Source of the DNA: Dactylonectria macrodidyma
Taxonomy: Eukaryota; Ascomycota; Sordariomycetes; Hypocreales; Nectriaceae
Direction of reading: 5' to 3'
DNA length: 64,000 bases
NCBI GenBank assembly: GCA_020744425.1
Contig: JAGMUV010000019.1
Coordinates: 372,001 to 436,000, forward strand
Shown here: one piece after another, positions 1 to 10,818 of the stretch
Layout of the letters: every line of letters starts with the position of its first letter
How positions within the stretch are numbered: the first letter of the stretch is position 1
Position numbers and translations under genes: made by a program
Notes under the pieces: model-generated
The model's database searches: none
The model's input: only the letters and a program-made list of their open reading frames with translations
What the model was told of the DNA's origin: nothing

Positions 1-449
1 TGCCCCCGCGGCTGCTGCCCGAGGAGTACGGCTTCTTCGACACTGTCCGACGCGAAGACAGCGAATCCATCTACGCTACCAACAAGTTCTTCAACCAGCT
101 CGCCGCCTTCCCCTCGCTGCACTTTGGCTACTCCTTCTGCATCGGCACCGTCTTCCTGTACCACTCGGGCTTGTTCCGCCGCCGCCTCGCACCCCGTGAG
201 AAGCGCATGTCCAAGGGCTGGCAGGTCTTCTTTGCTACCCTGAGCGTCGTCTACCCGTGTTATGTCTTGACCATCATCGTGTCCACAGCCAACCACTACT
301 GGCTCGATGCCTTGGCCGCCACTGGTGTCGTCCTCATCGCCTGGCTGCTCAACCGCTGCTTGCTGGTTCTGCTACCCCTCGAGGACTTCTTCCTCTGGTC
401 CGTCAAGCTGGCCAAGCCCGTTCCCACGACGGCCAACCGGGTATTTTAA
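1..449 (+). CDS. PAP2/Aur1-like membrane phosphatase or transferase, 3' end only
   Basis: The reading frame is open from base 3 to the TAA at 447-449; the start lies outside the window. The visible 148 residues contain FPSLHFGYS followed by a hydrophobic segment, then a second histidine motif in ANHYWLDALAA and another hydrophobic stretch. This pairing (Ser-x-His, then His-x5-Asp-like) is the C-terminal half of the PAP2_3 family, which includes inositol phosphorylceramide synthase Aur1 and related fungal lipid phosphate enzymes. The two histidines would form the catalytic pair on the lumenal side of an internal membrane. The protein ends shortly after the last membrane helix. It is followed by a 460-bp gap shared with the convergent glycosyltransferase gene. 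Whether it is Aur1 itself or an uncharacterised paralogue cannot be told from this fragment. Confidence 0.75.
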   Translation, partial: PPRLLPEEYGFFDTVRREDSESIYATNKFFNQLAAFPSLHFGYSFCIGTVFLYHSGLFRRRLAPREKRMSKGWQVFFATLSVVYPCYVLTIIVSTANHYWLDALAATGVVLIAWLLNRCLLVLLPLEDFFLWSVKLAKPVPTTANRVF

Positions 450-909
450 CGTGTTATATACGGCTGTATTCATGCATATAGATCAAGTTGCCAAACTTTA
501 TATAATGATGTGTCTTTTTGGCATGGCAGAGGATTGTGCCTATTAGCACGTAATAGCCTAGGCGACACGGGAGACACGGCAACGAGAGGCGCAGATTGAA
601 GGATAACGAACAGGGCGTAATAATATATGGCCACAAAAAGATTGGCAAAACGAAATAGTACCAATTATTTGAATCAAGATTCACCATTCTAATAGTTAAA
701 GCGCCTGAAACCCGTCCTTTCCAAACCAGTTGACTCCTCACGTACGCGCCCGCCCTTGAAGCAACGCTGCTGGATCTTCCGACGGTATCATCTCGAGCCA
801 AACTGCAAGTCAGTTTCGCGGAGCCTTTGTGGTCGTAGAACGAAACGCGTGGGTATGGGTTCATAGCTAGTATACATTTGTCTCATTTCAATTATTTCCT
901 CTTCTGCTT
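450..909. other. Intergenic, convergent 3' ends
   Basis: This stretch separates the stop codons of two convergent genes. It is AT-rich in its first half (runs such as tataatgatg and aataatatatgg), as expected for 3' untranslated regions and polyadenylation signals. An antisense ORF of 136 codons here has no recognisable domain and I do not count it as a gene. Confidence 0.5.
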
Positions 910-2684
910 TCACTTGCCCTCGGCGGCTTGTACTTCTTCCGCGTTCACGACTGGCGGCGCTGCTTCTTGGTTTTCCACGGGAGGCGTCGCATCGCCGTTG
1001 TTCTCAGCAGGCGGAGCTTCTTCCTTCTTGTCCTCGACAGGCGCCTCTTCTTGCTTGTCCGCAACAACCTGCACATCTTCCGTGTTCACCGCAATGGTCG
1101 GCACCTCGGCCTTGCCAATGGCAGCCTCCACGTCCTCCTTGCAGAACTGCTGCAGCGGGATGAAAGCCTCCGCCTCGAGATCGGTCCACACGCCGCCAAA
1201 CTCGTCCTGCAGCTCCGGAGCATCGGGGAACGCTGGGCCGACGGTCCACATGCGGCCGTCGATGGGCCGGCTGGTGATGTACTCCTGGTCGTTGATGGCG
1301 CGGACGGAAGCTCGCAGCAGGGGCCTGATGAGGGGGAAGAACCACGAGTCCTGGTATTTACCGACGAATGCGCCCTTGCTGCATGTGTTGTGGTAGAAGG
1401 CGTAGATGTTGCGCGTGCCGATGTTGGTGCTGAGCTCCAGGCTGCGGATCCATTGGCGCGCCGAGCCCAGCGGGCGTTCTTCTTCGAGCATGCCCTCCCA
1501 GACGCGGCGGAGGCCTTGGTAGAGAGATGAGGGCATCTGGATGGTGTATGGGTGGAACGTATCGCCTTCTTCGAGCAGGTCGTCATTGATGGTCGTCGTC
1601 AGGTCATAGTTGCCGTATCGCAGCTTGTGCATAAACTTGTTGTTGTGGCACTGCGTCTGGGTGAGTGAATACTCCTTGTCGACGAGAACATGGTACTCTG
1701 TCTGATCCTGCTCGTTTTGTCTCAGCTCGGGCACCTTTCGGCCATTAACCTCGAGCGGGAAAACGCCTCCGTTGAGATCGATAGCGCGGTGGTACTCCTG
1801 GCGCGCGTACAGCGTCGAGATGTAGTACTGGTCCGAGTTCTTGAACTTGAACTCCGGGTCCCAGGTCTCGTTGATCAGGCGCAGCGACGCGTCGATGAAG
1901 GTCCGCAGGTCGCCGAGGTGTCCGATGACGGTGCCCGAGTTGAGGAATCGAGACTCGCTGTAGATCATCTCGCCGTTCTCCGTCTTGGGACCCCATTTGA
2001 AGCGAGGGAGGGTTGAGAACGGGACGAGCCAGCATCGCGGGTCGTCGCGGCCGCCGGGGAAGCAGCCCTTGTCGGTGCCCCAGACAAGAGTATGCTTAAG
2101 ACCCTTCTCGTGAACTTCCTCAACAGTAAGACCACGCTGATCCGCCAAATTCCGATCCGCAGCGCCAATAAAGTCGAAATAGCGCTCAATCACCGTCGCA
2201 GCGGGGATCTGGGCGAGGACATCGAAGCCGTCCACGACGATGGCCAAATCATCCTCGTGCGCACCAGCGTCGCTGTACAAATACCGGCGGATAGACCGCA
2301 GCTTGGCGATGTGGGCGGCTTTGGCGTCGTACTCGCCCTTGCCCTTCCAGCCGAGGATGGTCGGGATCGGGAAGCGGTTGGCGAGGGCCGAGGCGACGAC
2401 GGCGCACAGAGGGGGTTTCACGGCCGTCGCGGGGACGAGGTAGTGTAGGCGAGAGGGTTTGCGGTGTTGTGCGTGGCTTGAGGATGAGATGGAGTCGAGG
2501 CCATATGTGAATTCCTACATTATACGTGTTAGTTGATCTGTGATGGTGTTGCTTCAAGAGCCAGTATCACAAGTCAAGGGGAACCAACCGAACTCCTCAA
2601 ATTCAGCGCAACAACGAGCAACACTGTAACAAGGACGATAATCACGCCGGCGTTGCGCGGCACAACGCTTGCTGACACAATCAT
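910..2684 (-). CDS. Type II membrane glycosyltransferase, PLOD-like GT domain
   Basis: Two exons: 2684-2589 and 2514-910, intron 2588-2515 with donor GTTGGT and acceptor TAG, giving 566 residues. Exon 1 encodes a signal anchor (hydrophobic residues about 11-29), so the enzyme is probably Golgi or ER resident. Exon 2 opens with RLHYLVPAT and carries IVVDGFDVL (about 124-132), a DxD-like nucleotide-sugar site, and SESRFLNSGTVIG (about 218-230). These are features of the glycosyltransferase domain of procollagen lysyl hydroxylase/galactosyltransferase-type proteins, of which fungi have standalone copies; acceptor unknown. The last about 65 residues are a low-complexity Glu/Pro/Ala/Val tail. The large exon alone has no ATG at its 5' end, so the small upstream exon is needed for the start and membrane anchor. 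Confidence 0.75.
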
Positions 2685-5193
2685 GCTGACGGCCTTTCAC
2701 AAAAAAACGGGCAAGCAAAAAAAGGCCGGGTTTTGTTAGGGACTCCCACGAGAAAGAGAACAAGGTGTTAAACGAGAGACTGGAGGACAAAACTCAAGGA
2801 AGAAGAAGCCAAGGGAAGGGGAGGGGGGGGGGGCTGCAACGTTCCCTGGGGAAGACTTTATTGTGTCTCGAAAAAAACGGGAACAGGGAGACAGACCACC
2901 AGGGATGGGTGTCTGCCAAGAAGAGGCCATTCTCAGTCTGGGTAAGCGTGCTTGGAGAGGATGTGTGGGAGTGTGGGCGAAAGAGGCATAGGATGGGAGA
3001 ATCACCCGGGTCGGAATCAAGCCGTTCTGTCTCTCGCTCTAGAGGTATCATGTACAAACTTGGCGGGCAGCCAGGTGGAACAGGCAATCTCAAAGAGCGG
3101 CTGAAGTCTCATCACGAACTCTCCCGCCCCCTTCTCTAGTAAGGGTCCAGGTAAGGGTCCAGACATATCCTCTGGTGGCTTTCCCAAGTGTCGTTCCCCC
3201 TTGCTCAGCCTTTCTCCCATTTCAGGCATGGCGCCCAGTGCTAGAAGAGCGCGAAGGCGTCCGACTATCGCCCAGACTATGGCCGACTATCGTTCCCGCC
3301 CACGTCTTAGTTAGTCTCTCCCCCCTCCCCTCTCCCCTCTCCCCTCCCCATCATCCGCAACCGCGGACTGGAAAGGAACTGGACGAATCATGGCTGCAGC
3401 ATGTGTGTGCTGGGCTGAAGCACAGGGGGGAATTTTAGCGGCACAGCGCTCACCCTAATTTCACCGCCCCCTGCTTGATTCAAATCCATCCATCCCCCTG
3501 CTGGAATAGGTTGCGAAAGAGGAATGTGGCCAAACTTTTCTGCCTTTTTTCTTTCTCTTGCAAAAGGGGGATCACGTGGTTCTTTTACACGTTCTGGATT
3601 TTGCGAGAGCGAATCGTCTTACTGGTACTTTGGTGGATTAAACATTTTGTCCGGCTTGATGCCTTTCGCCCCTTGAATTCCCAACACCCCCTGCATCCGA
3701 CTAAACAGCTCTCCCCCCTCCACCCCTCCCCCTGAACGCTGCAACCCGGATAACACACACACAACGTTATCTCAACTTATCTCTTCGTCTTGCAAACCCC
3801 CTATTATTCTGTCCGTGCACGGCAACGCAATCGAGACAGATCGGCCTGGAGCGAAGCGATAGGGCTGAGAGAGTTGAAAAATGTTACAGTTGATGAAGCT
3901 GATGGCGAGAGTTGAACACCTTCGTACACAACCATGCCACAAGCCGTCAGCTGACGGAAGACCGGGTGTAACCTGTTATGCCTATTTATACCTTTTGTGC
4001 CTGCAATGCAACGCCATGTGATTCCGTATTCACCCTCAGCCCTGAATGACATCATGTCATACATGCCTGCCAAAGTCATGAGAGGGCTTCTAACCGAAGT
4101 CCGTATTCACTGACAGAAAGGGAACTTGTGTTCGATATGACTGATGTGATTTCTATCGCTACCAAAAAAACTGCCCACATAAATTTGCATGACAAGCGGG
4201 GGGAGGGGAGGGGGAGAGAGGCCAAGGCTTTCAGCTCTCCATCATAACCCCTGGCCCGTGATTTAATTTCTCCACCGTGTACAGATTACACCCCTGTGGT
4301 TAAGGCACCATGACAATTTTAACGGAGCACCCGGACTCATTCAGATCTTTTGTCCCCTCCCATGTTCAATAACTCCAAGAACCATTGATCAGTGACTTCG
4401 GCCATTTGCCGCTCGTCAAATTGCGCGGGACAAATATCCATGGGTTCCCATTTTCCACAAGATAGACCTTCATAGAAACCGGGTCAGCACGGATTTATTC
4501 TGCTTTTCTATCCATACACTCCACCAAGAAATCCCAGCTGTCGGCGCCGCCCTTCCACGATCTCTACTGCCAGTGGAGAACCTAGCCGCGTCCCAGTCAT
4601 TCCTCTCGAGCTCCATCTGCGTGCCAGCCAAGACCCCGCTCGAACGTCTTCCTTGGCGATATTGAACAGGCTGTCCTCGAGATTTGTTCGCTGGGAGAAG
4701 CGGCATCTCGAGGGGCCCTGGTCTTGAAATGGATCAGTTTTTGATGCTGGACGGCGCGAGTCCCGGTCGCATTAGCCCGCTGCTTGCTCGCTCGCATGCT
4801 AGAGGCTCACTGTAGGTACATCGGGACGGAGACTTCTTAATGGCGATGATGTTTCGCAAATTAGATTGCACAAATCAGCAGTAAAACCCCGGTGCGTGTT
4901 GCTGCAAGTATGAACCAGGCGTTGAGCTCAAACAGTCGTCGCAAAGCATCTACACCCGCATCTGCCAGCGACATCAACAAGCAGCCTCTGAAGTCGTCGA
5001 CGAGCATGTCGAGACTACTGCCTGTCATTATCCGACACAGCCGCAACGCAGACGACAATACAACAAATAGGTGCGACATGAGTTCTACGATTGTATTAAT
5101 CACAATTATTTTCGACAGAAAGAAAATTACCATTTGGTCAAGAGAATGACATCCTAAGGGACACGCCAATCCCGCATCAAATCATCCACTCTT
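2685..5193. other. Long gene-poor intergenic region with G- and CT-rich tracts
   Basis: No convincing coding region in about 2.5 kb; the short ORFs have no domain or compositional support. It holds a G-rich tract on the + strand at 2813-2833 (GGG, GGGG and a run of 11 G), pyrimidine repeats near 3317-3350, and a second G-rich tract at 4198-4214. It contains the upstream region of the glycosyltransferase gene at its left end, and the 3' flank of the FAD monooxygenase at its right end. Confidence 0.5.
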
Positions 5194-6369
5194 CTAAACT
5201 GTCAGGCTCGTCTCTTCATCAATGCTAATGCCAAACGAACTAGCAGCAGTAGTATAGCTCTTGTTCACAGCCTCACTACCATACACCCTCATCTCCTCCT
5301 CGTACGCAGCCGTAACGCCATCCTTGTACCCGCCGGCCTCCCGCAGCAACCTCCCGAGCAAGGCCGAGTCCCGGACCGCCGTGTTGGCCCCGAGACCGGC
5401 CGCGGGCGTCATGGAGTGGACGGCGTCGCCAATGACAGTCACGCGGGGCTCATTCGGCCACTGCGGTACCCCCGAGGGCGTCGAGCAGGTAATCTTCCAA
5501 AAGGCAGCTTCCGACACGTTCATTTCGTCGAACAGCGGCTTGAAGCGCGGGTGCCAGTTCTTGGAGATGTCTTTGGCGATGTCTGCAGCTTGCTGGCCTA
5601 CGATGCTGTAGTCGTCGTTGGGGGCTCGGATGGCACCTGGTTGGCCGCCCATGGTCCAGCCAAACTGCATATTAGGATCGTCCATGTCCTTTGCGCGGAC
5701 GTTGGTGATGATAAAGACAGCGCCATTGGGACCTGTCTCGTCTCGCAGTCGAAAGACGCCCTCGCCGAGTCCTTTGAAGGCTGTAGTCGGCGCTTGACCG
5801 TGGATTCCTCTCGCACCCGTGTCGTAGACCTTGAGCTTGCCGCCTGAGAGCTGCTTCGCCACTTTGGAGTAGATGCCCTCGCCGCCCACAAGCATCGAGC
5901 CCTCGACTGACTTGGTACCGTCGGCAAAGGTGGCTCGCACTCCGTCGTCAGTGATTTCGTACCCGACGACGTGCTTGGCCCATTCGATATGGTCCTCGCA
6001 GCCATCCGCAAAGATGCGACGCATATCTCCGCGCGCTATCCCGACAATCTTGTCATCGCGCGACGTCAGCTGCTCGTCGACCACATGCGCCGTCTGCTCG
6101 CCGGAGACGGCATCGTACGCCCTGAAGCCGCCGCCGCCCGTCTTGCCGCAGGTATCCCAGAAGCGCTGCCACGTCGGGGCGTCGAGGACCGATTCGATGG
6201 CGTCGATGCCCTCGGCTGAGAGGCGCAGTCGGTATCCCTGGGCGCGGAACGCAAATGAGGCGTCGCGCTCGAAGATCTTGAACGGGATCTTGGAGAGGCG
6301 GAGGGATTGGGCGAGGAGCAGCGAGGAGAGGCCGGCGCCGGAGATGAGGACGGGTTTACTGGCTGACAT
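5194..6369 (-). CDS. FAD-dependent monooxygenase (PHBH/salicylate hydroxylase-like)
   Basis: Single exon of 391 residues starting at the ATG 6369-6367. The N-terminus VLISGAGLSSLLLAQSL (residues 7-23) is a Rossmann FAD-binding motif; the acidic ERD (34-36) follows at the end of the second beta strand. GDAVHSMTPAAGLGAN (314-329) is the second FAD motif (GD) that contacts the ribityl chain. Length and layout match class A flavoprotein monooxygenases, which use NAD(P)H and O2 to hydroxylate or epoxidise aromatic or polyketide substrates. No membrane segment is visible. It is divergent from the serine hydrolase at 7505, with 1.1 kb between them. The substrate cannot be inferred, and no other biosynthetic gene flanks it. 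Confidence 0.85.
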   Translation of the reverse strand: MSASKPVLISGAGLSSLLLAQSLRLSKIPFKIFERDASFAFRAQGYRLRLSAEGIDAIESVLDAPTWQRFWDTCGKTGGGGFRAYDAVSGEQTAHVVDEQLTSRDDKIVGIARGDMRRIFADGCEDHIEWAKHVVGYEITDDGVRATFADGTKSVEGSMLVGGEGIYSKVAKQLSGGKLKVYDTGARGIHGQAPTTAFKGLGEGVFRLRDETGPNGAVFIITNVRAKDMDDPNMQFGWTMGGQPGAIRAPNDDYSIVGQQAADIAKDISKNWHPRFKPLFDEMNVSEAAFWKITCSTPSGVPQWPNEPRVTVIGDAVHSMTPAAGLGANTAVRDSALLGRLLREAGGYKDGVTAAYEEEMRVYGSEAVNKSYTTAASSFGISIDEETSLTV

Positions 6370-7504
6370 TGCGAGATGTGTACTAGATCGTAGAGATTTG
6401 GAGATGTCACGAAGCTGGAGAATTGAGGCGCAATTCCCTCGCCTTAAGAAGTAGCTGTACCAACTGTGATACCCACACTTGCTTCCTTTCTACTGTGGCG
6501 CTTTGTCTCGGCCTTCGGTCTTTGCAGCATCCGTTCCTGTAGGCAAGCCCAAAGTCCGAATGGCGTAATTAGGGTAGCACATATTTACCCCTCAGCTCGA
6601 TTTGTCAGTCGGTCGTAACTCTCATGTAAACCGACACTTTGGTGCCCAAATACGAAGGTTTGATAAGGCCTACATTGATCACGGCAATTCAGTGACGTCA
6701 CAAGACATATATTGGTGGAGTAAATCTGAAAGGTTCTGTCGAACGTAATTACGCGCGCGGTTCAGTTTGCAGTCATCCCGGCTCGGGACTTGGACATAGA
6801 CTAGGAGCTAGATCATCACGGAGATCATGGATGCTCTGGATAGCGGATCCATGACTAGTCTACCGCCGAGCTCAATGAGCTACGAAGTGATGCTACTACA
6901 GCCGACTCTCTATTCTGCTATTAAGCTGTCGTGTTCAGGAAGCAATTGTCTGCATGAAATAGCTCAACCATCCACAGCCAAAGCACAATCAGCCACAGAG
7001 GTATTGGGCGTTTTTATATCTTGACATGAGCCACAACCTAGCATATCAATTTGTCTGGTCGATGCTTCAATTTTATCTTTCCAAGAACTTTCCTGACCCG
7101 CGCACTAGCCGAGCTCCAGGTTAGTTGAAAATGCTCGTCAGGCCCGACCAGACAACTAAGTACGGTGGCCGAGACCCCAAAGACTGCTTCATTGCTTGCT
7201 TGCTCCTATAAAAAAGAAAGAAAAAAAGCCATCCTTTGTTTACGAAGGATTCACCTCGGATTTCTTGGGAATGTTCTGAGGACTGTACGATCAGGTCTAG
7301 GCTGTGACGTGTGTCAGACCTTCCCAATCAGTCATCCTGGCACGGAACATCATCTGACGCCGCTGATTAATCTCGCTCACCCACCGGTGTGACCTGGTAA
7401 GATAAACTCTCATTCCGCTTGACTAGTCACTGAACAGACAATCGATATCAGCGCCCTAAGGCCAGAGTTTTTGATACTTGCCAATTGGTTTAGTGTCGCT
7501 GGCG
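6370..7504. other. Divergent promoter region
   Basis: Separates the start codons of the FAD monooxygenase (minus) and the serine hydrolase (plus). The 65-codon ORF from the ATG at 6827 has no recognisable features. I see no repeat or RNA gene here. Confidence 0.4.
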
Positions 7505-9162
7505 ATGCCGATGGTGCCCACGAACATGGGGGGCACCAAGATAACGGATCCATTCACGCCCAACTTTGTCAAGTTCGTCGAAGAAACCTTGGACGAATGG
7601 AAGGCTGTGGGTATGTCGATTGCAGTTGTTGATGGTGACGATGTGTTTTCCAAGGTTAGGCCACTGATCTCAACTCACCCACACGTCTAACACATCTGGT
7701 GCAGGGCTTTGGGTATGCAACTCTGCCAGACAAACCAGCAACACCAGACACGCTCTGGTACACTGGCTCTACAACCAAGGCCTTTACTACCGCCACTCTC
7801 TCGCATTTGATAGAGAGTAAGAAATATCCTGAGCTATCTAAAGGCTGGCAGACCCCGATTTCTTCCATTATTCGCGAGGATTTTGTCACGCAAGACGTGT
7901 GGGCAACAAACAACCTGACCTTGGAGGACGCGGCCAGCCATCGCACAGGACTGACCAACAACGACGAAACAATTCTCGTGGAAGAAGACGGAAGGCCGTG
8001 GACGGTCAAGGACATTGTGAGGAACCTTCGAAGCTTTCCTCTGCGAGTGCAGCCCCGCACTGAGTTTCAGTACAACAACGAGGGATATGCGACGCTTTCG
8101 CATGTGATTGAGACGGTTACTGGCAAGAACTTGGGAGATGTGTTGAAAGAGATCATCTGGGGGCCGTTGAAAATCAACGCAACTTTCCTCGACTTGGATC
8201 AAGCCAAGGATGCGCCGGAGCATTTGTCCACGGGCTATTACTGGAACAAGCAGGATGAGCTTTACGAAGCCATTCCATTCCTCCCCACAACAGTCATCAG
8301 CGGCGCAGGCGCAGGCATATCCAACGTCGTCGACTACGCCAAATGGATCAAGTGCCTCTTACGAGAAGAGCCCCCGCTGTCGAAAGAAGTGCACAAGGAC
8401 ATCCGCAAGCCCCGATTCATCGATAACCCTACTCCTGAAAGAGGCATGGACGTATCTCTATACGGTTTGGCTTGGTGGCGCACGAGTATCAACGGGCAAG
8501 TCGTGTACTGGCATTCCGGGTCGGTGATCTCGCATGGTGCTCTAGTCTACTGGTTCCCTGCCTTGGACTACGGCGTTGTGATTCTGGCTAACTTCCCTAC
8601 TCCGGCTCGGGAGGTCATCATGAGGAGACTTGTTGATGATAAGCTTGATATTCCGTTGGACAAGCGATATGATATTGCAAAGGAGTAGGTTTCGATTTTC
8701 CACGTTTGCAAGCCATGCACTGACGACTTTAATAGGTTGAGGGACGAGAAGCGCAAGGACGAAGAAGACCTCAAGAACGCTGACAAAACCCTGTTTCCAA
8801 ACCAACCCAACCCCCCCATACCTCCATCCCTGGACATGAGTAAGTTTTCAGGAAAATACCACGCTCCTGGCTTCGGCACCTACGAGTTCGTCGAGGAGGC
8901 CAGCGATGAAGCGTCCACGGGCAAAGTGCTTGTCGCTCACCGTCCCGACTTTCTATGGAAGACTCGAGTCACTTTGCGTCACGTCTCTGGTGATTTCTGG
9001 GTTGCGTTTATCGCGTTGATGGACAACCTAGAGCAGGAAGTGGACTATTTTGCTGCAGAGTTCAGGTTTGGGGTTGATGGGAATCCGTCGGGGCTTGAGA
9101 TTACGTTTTCGGATCGGCTGGAGGCTAATGGAGGCAAGGTGTTGTTGGAGAGAGTGCAGTGA
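7505..9162 (+). CDS. Class C beta-lactamase-like serine hydrolase
   Basis: Three exons: 7505-7654, 7705-8684, 8736-9162; introns with donors GTTAGG and GTAGGT and CAG/TAG acceptors; 518 residues. The catalytic signature of the beta-lactamase/esterase/penicillin-binding family is complete: S72-T-T-K75, Y173-N-N, and H320-S-G in place of the K-T-G box. The first splice joins VVDGDDVFSK to GFGYAT, the family-typical sequence. The C-terminal exon (about 142 residues) is the extra domain often found in fungal members, with KFSGKYHAPGFGTYEF. No signal peptide is seen, so it is probably cytosolic. The first of three in-frame ATGs (7505) was chosen; 7511 and 7526 are alternatives. Such proteins hydrolyse esters, amides or lactones; its substrate is unknown. 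Confidence 0.85.
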
Positions 9163-9400
9163 TATGAATACTCCATCTGTGATGATATATAAGCTGTGAA
9201 CAGGTCCAGAGCCCGTCACGGTCTCAAGAACAAAATCGGTATCAGATGATGTGGTGAAGAGTTTAACGATAGGGAACAGATATAGCTGATCTATTCAAGA
9301 GTCTGCACGCTTCGTGTATTATAGATTACTGGTGTAATATCAAATAAAACCTTGCCCATCTAAGAGTTGATTGCGCGCCAAGTCATTTGCTTTTCCTTCT

Positions 9401-10078
9401 TCATACATCGCTCTTCTGCCCCACGGGACCGAAGCGAGTCACTTCCTTGTATGTCTTCGCATCCCAAAGCGCAATTCCCGTCTCGACGAGGTGGATGACG
9501 AAAAATGGGATCAGATTGTACTGCCAGCCTCGCATCAAGCGCAGGCGTGTCGCGATGGTGTTTCTCATATCGTCATCGACGAGGTCGAGATCGAGGACCG
9601 CGGAGAACCAGCCCTGCGGCGCCCACGTATCCAGGTAGTACTTCCGGCCCTTGAGGCCCGCGGCAACAGCGGGGTTGATGCTTTGGCCGCTGTATTTGTT
9701 TGTGACGACAAAGGTGTAGATGAGGGCCGTTAGAACGAGCAGTAGGCTGAGGACGTTGATGACCAGCCACGCGCGGTACAGGAAGTTGCTGAACTTGCCC
9801 GCGTTCGGTCGAGATCGCAGCCAGAGCACGAGGAAGCCGCCGAGGCCGACGAGGACAAAAGCCGTGCCCGCTGCACCATTGCTAGTGTGGCCTTGATCCG
9901 TGACGAGGTTCTTGGGATGCCCGGGCAACTGGTGCGTCGAGCCGTCGTAGGAAAAGCCAAAGGTGCCGCTCGCCGGACCGTGTAGGAACCCGACCATGGT
10001 CGAGATAAAGGACAGCTCGATGATGGCCACGATCATCAGCAGCACCAGGGCTGCGTACAGCGCAATGCGGGATGCCAT
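9401..10078 (-). CDS. Small four-helix membrane protein, unknown function
   Basis: Single exon of 225 residues from the ATG at 10078. An in-frame start 29 codons upstream exists, but the shorter product begins directly with the first hydrophobic helix (ALYAALVLLMIVAII) and looks more natural. Four hydrophobic segments are visible, at about residues 5-25, 73-85, 103-125 and 195-210. A soluble loop between helices 1 and 2 holds Gly/His/Ser-rich sequence. I recognise the architecture from unnamed conserved fungal membrane proteins but not a function. It is convergent with the serine hydrolase, with 238 bp between stop codons. Confidence 0.65.
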   Translation of the reverse strand: MASRIALYAALVLLMIVAIIELSFISTMVGFLHGPASGTFGFSYDGSTHQLPGHPKNLVTDQGHTSNGAAGTAFVLVGLGGFLVLWLRSRPNAGKFSNFLYRAWLVINVLSLLLVLTALIYTFVVTNKYSGQSINPAVAAGLKGRKYYLDTWAPQGWFSAVLDLDLVDDDMRNTIATRLRLMRGWQYNLIPFFVIHLVETGIALWDAKTYKEVTRFGPVGQKSDV

Positions 10079-10512
10079 ATTCGAATCTAGGGCAGAAAAT
10101 TGTAACCAAAATTGGGAGGAAGAATTGCCAAGGGATGGAAAACCAATGCAGGGGAGACCAAACAAGCGGGAAACAATGTTTATAAGGGAGGGGCTTGATC
10201 CAAATTGCTAATCATCAGCCTGACGTGAGATTCACTTTCTTACTCCCCCATCAGTGGCGTCAATAATGCCACCACCCAGCCACGCTAAAGAACGGGGACT
10301 GCCACTGGGATTTTTTGTTTTATTTTAGAATCGCCGTTTCGGGTACAGCCACCATTCGCTCGCTAGGTGCCGTCGGACTAATCCGAGGAGGCCTGTTTCG
10401 CTGGAGGCGGTGCAGGTGGGATACGGAGCAAATATTCCTTCTCAGCGGTGGCTGGCTGGCTGGCTTTGCTTTAAACATACATCGTACAGTAATTAATCGA
10501 TAGTTCTAGTCT
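10079..10512. other. Intergenic region left of the hAT element
   Basis: Contains the 5' flank of the small membrane protein gene. No coding feature; ends at the target-site duplication of the transposon. Confidence 0.4.
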
Positions 10513-10520
10513 CTTGGGGT
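10513..10520 (+). repeat. Left 8-bp target-site duplication of hAT element
   Basis: CTTGGGGT immediately before the left terminal repeat. The identical 8 bases follow the right terminal repeat at 13284-13291. An 8-bp duplication is diagnostic of hAT transposition. Confidence 0.9.
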
Positions 10521-10540
10521 CAGGCTTTCTATCCATACTC

Positions 10541-10620
10541 CATACTCCATACAGACCCGTATGGAATATGGAATATGGAATGCGCCTCGTATGGAAGCTT
10601 ATTCCATACGTATGGAATAC
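10541..10620. repeat. Left subterminal repeat array of the hAT element
   Basis: Multiple copies of CCATAC and its complement GTATGG, some forming hairpins, ending with an 18-bp palindrome. A 23-bp segment at 10598-10620 is repeated directly at 13174-13196. Probable transposase-binding subterminal motifs. Confidence 0.75.
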
Positions 10621-10818
10621 AAAAAATGACGTCATCTCACACTAAGTTACCACTATCGTAAAGAACCGGGTTTGGGAGCTCTGCAATTCAGTAATTGTAC
10701 AGTGATTTGCCTGCCGTCGGCTGCAGACAGCGCTGACATTGAAGTATGAACCAGCAAAGACGAAGGTTTGGGATCACTCTGAAACAGACTACAATAGCGG
10801 GAATAATATTTTTACTTT

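Noticed and set aside
454..864. 136-codon minus-strand ORF after the PAP2-like gene
   Set aside because: Lies in the 3' region of two convergent genes, no domain, low-complexity reading of AT-rich DNA.
878..1530. Two plus-strand ORFs of 172 and 200 codons
   Set aside because: Antisense shadows of the glycosyltransferase gene; repetitive sequence arises from its low-complexity tail.
3011..3023. CGG-N7-CCG match in the gene-poor region upstream of the glycosyltransferase
   Set aside because: Single isolated match; about 16 are expected by chance in 64 kb, so it is not evidence that this gene joins the regulon.
6827..7024. 65-codon ORF with a clear ATG in the divergent promoter
   Set aside because: No homology signal, no splice partners; could be an upstream ORF but nothing supports it.
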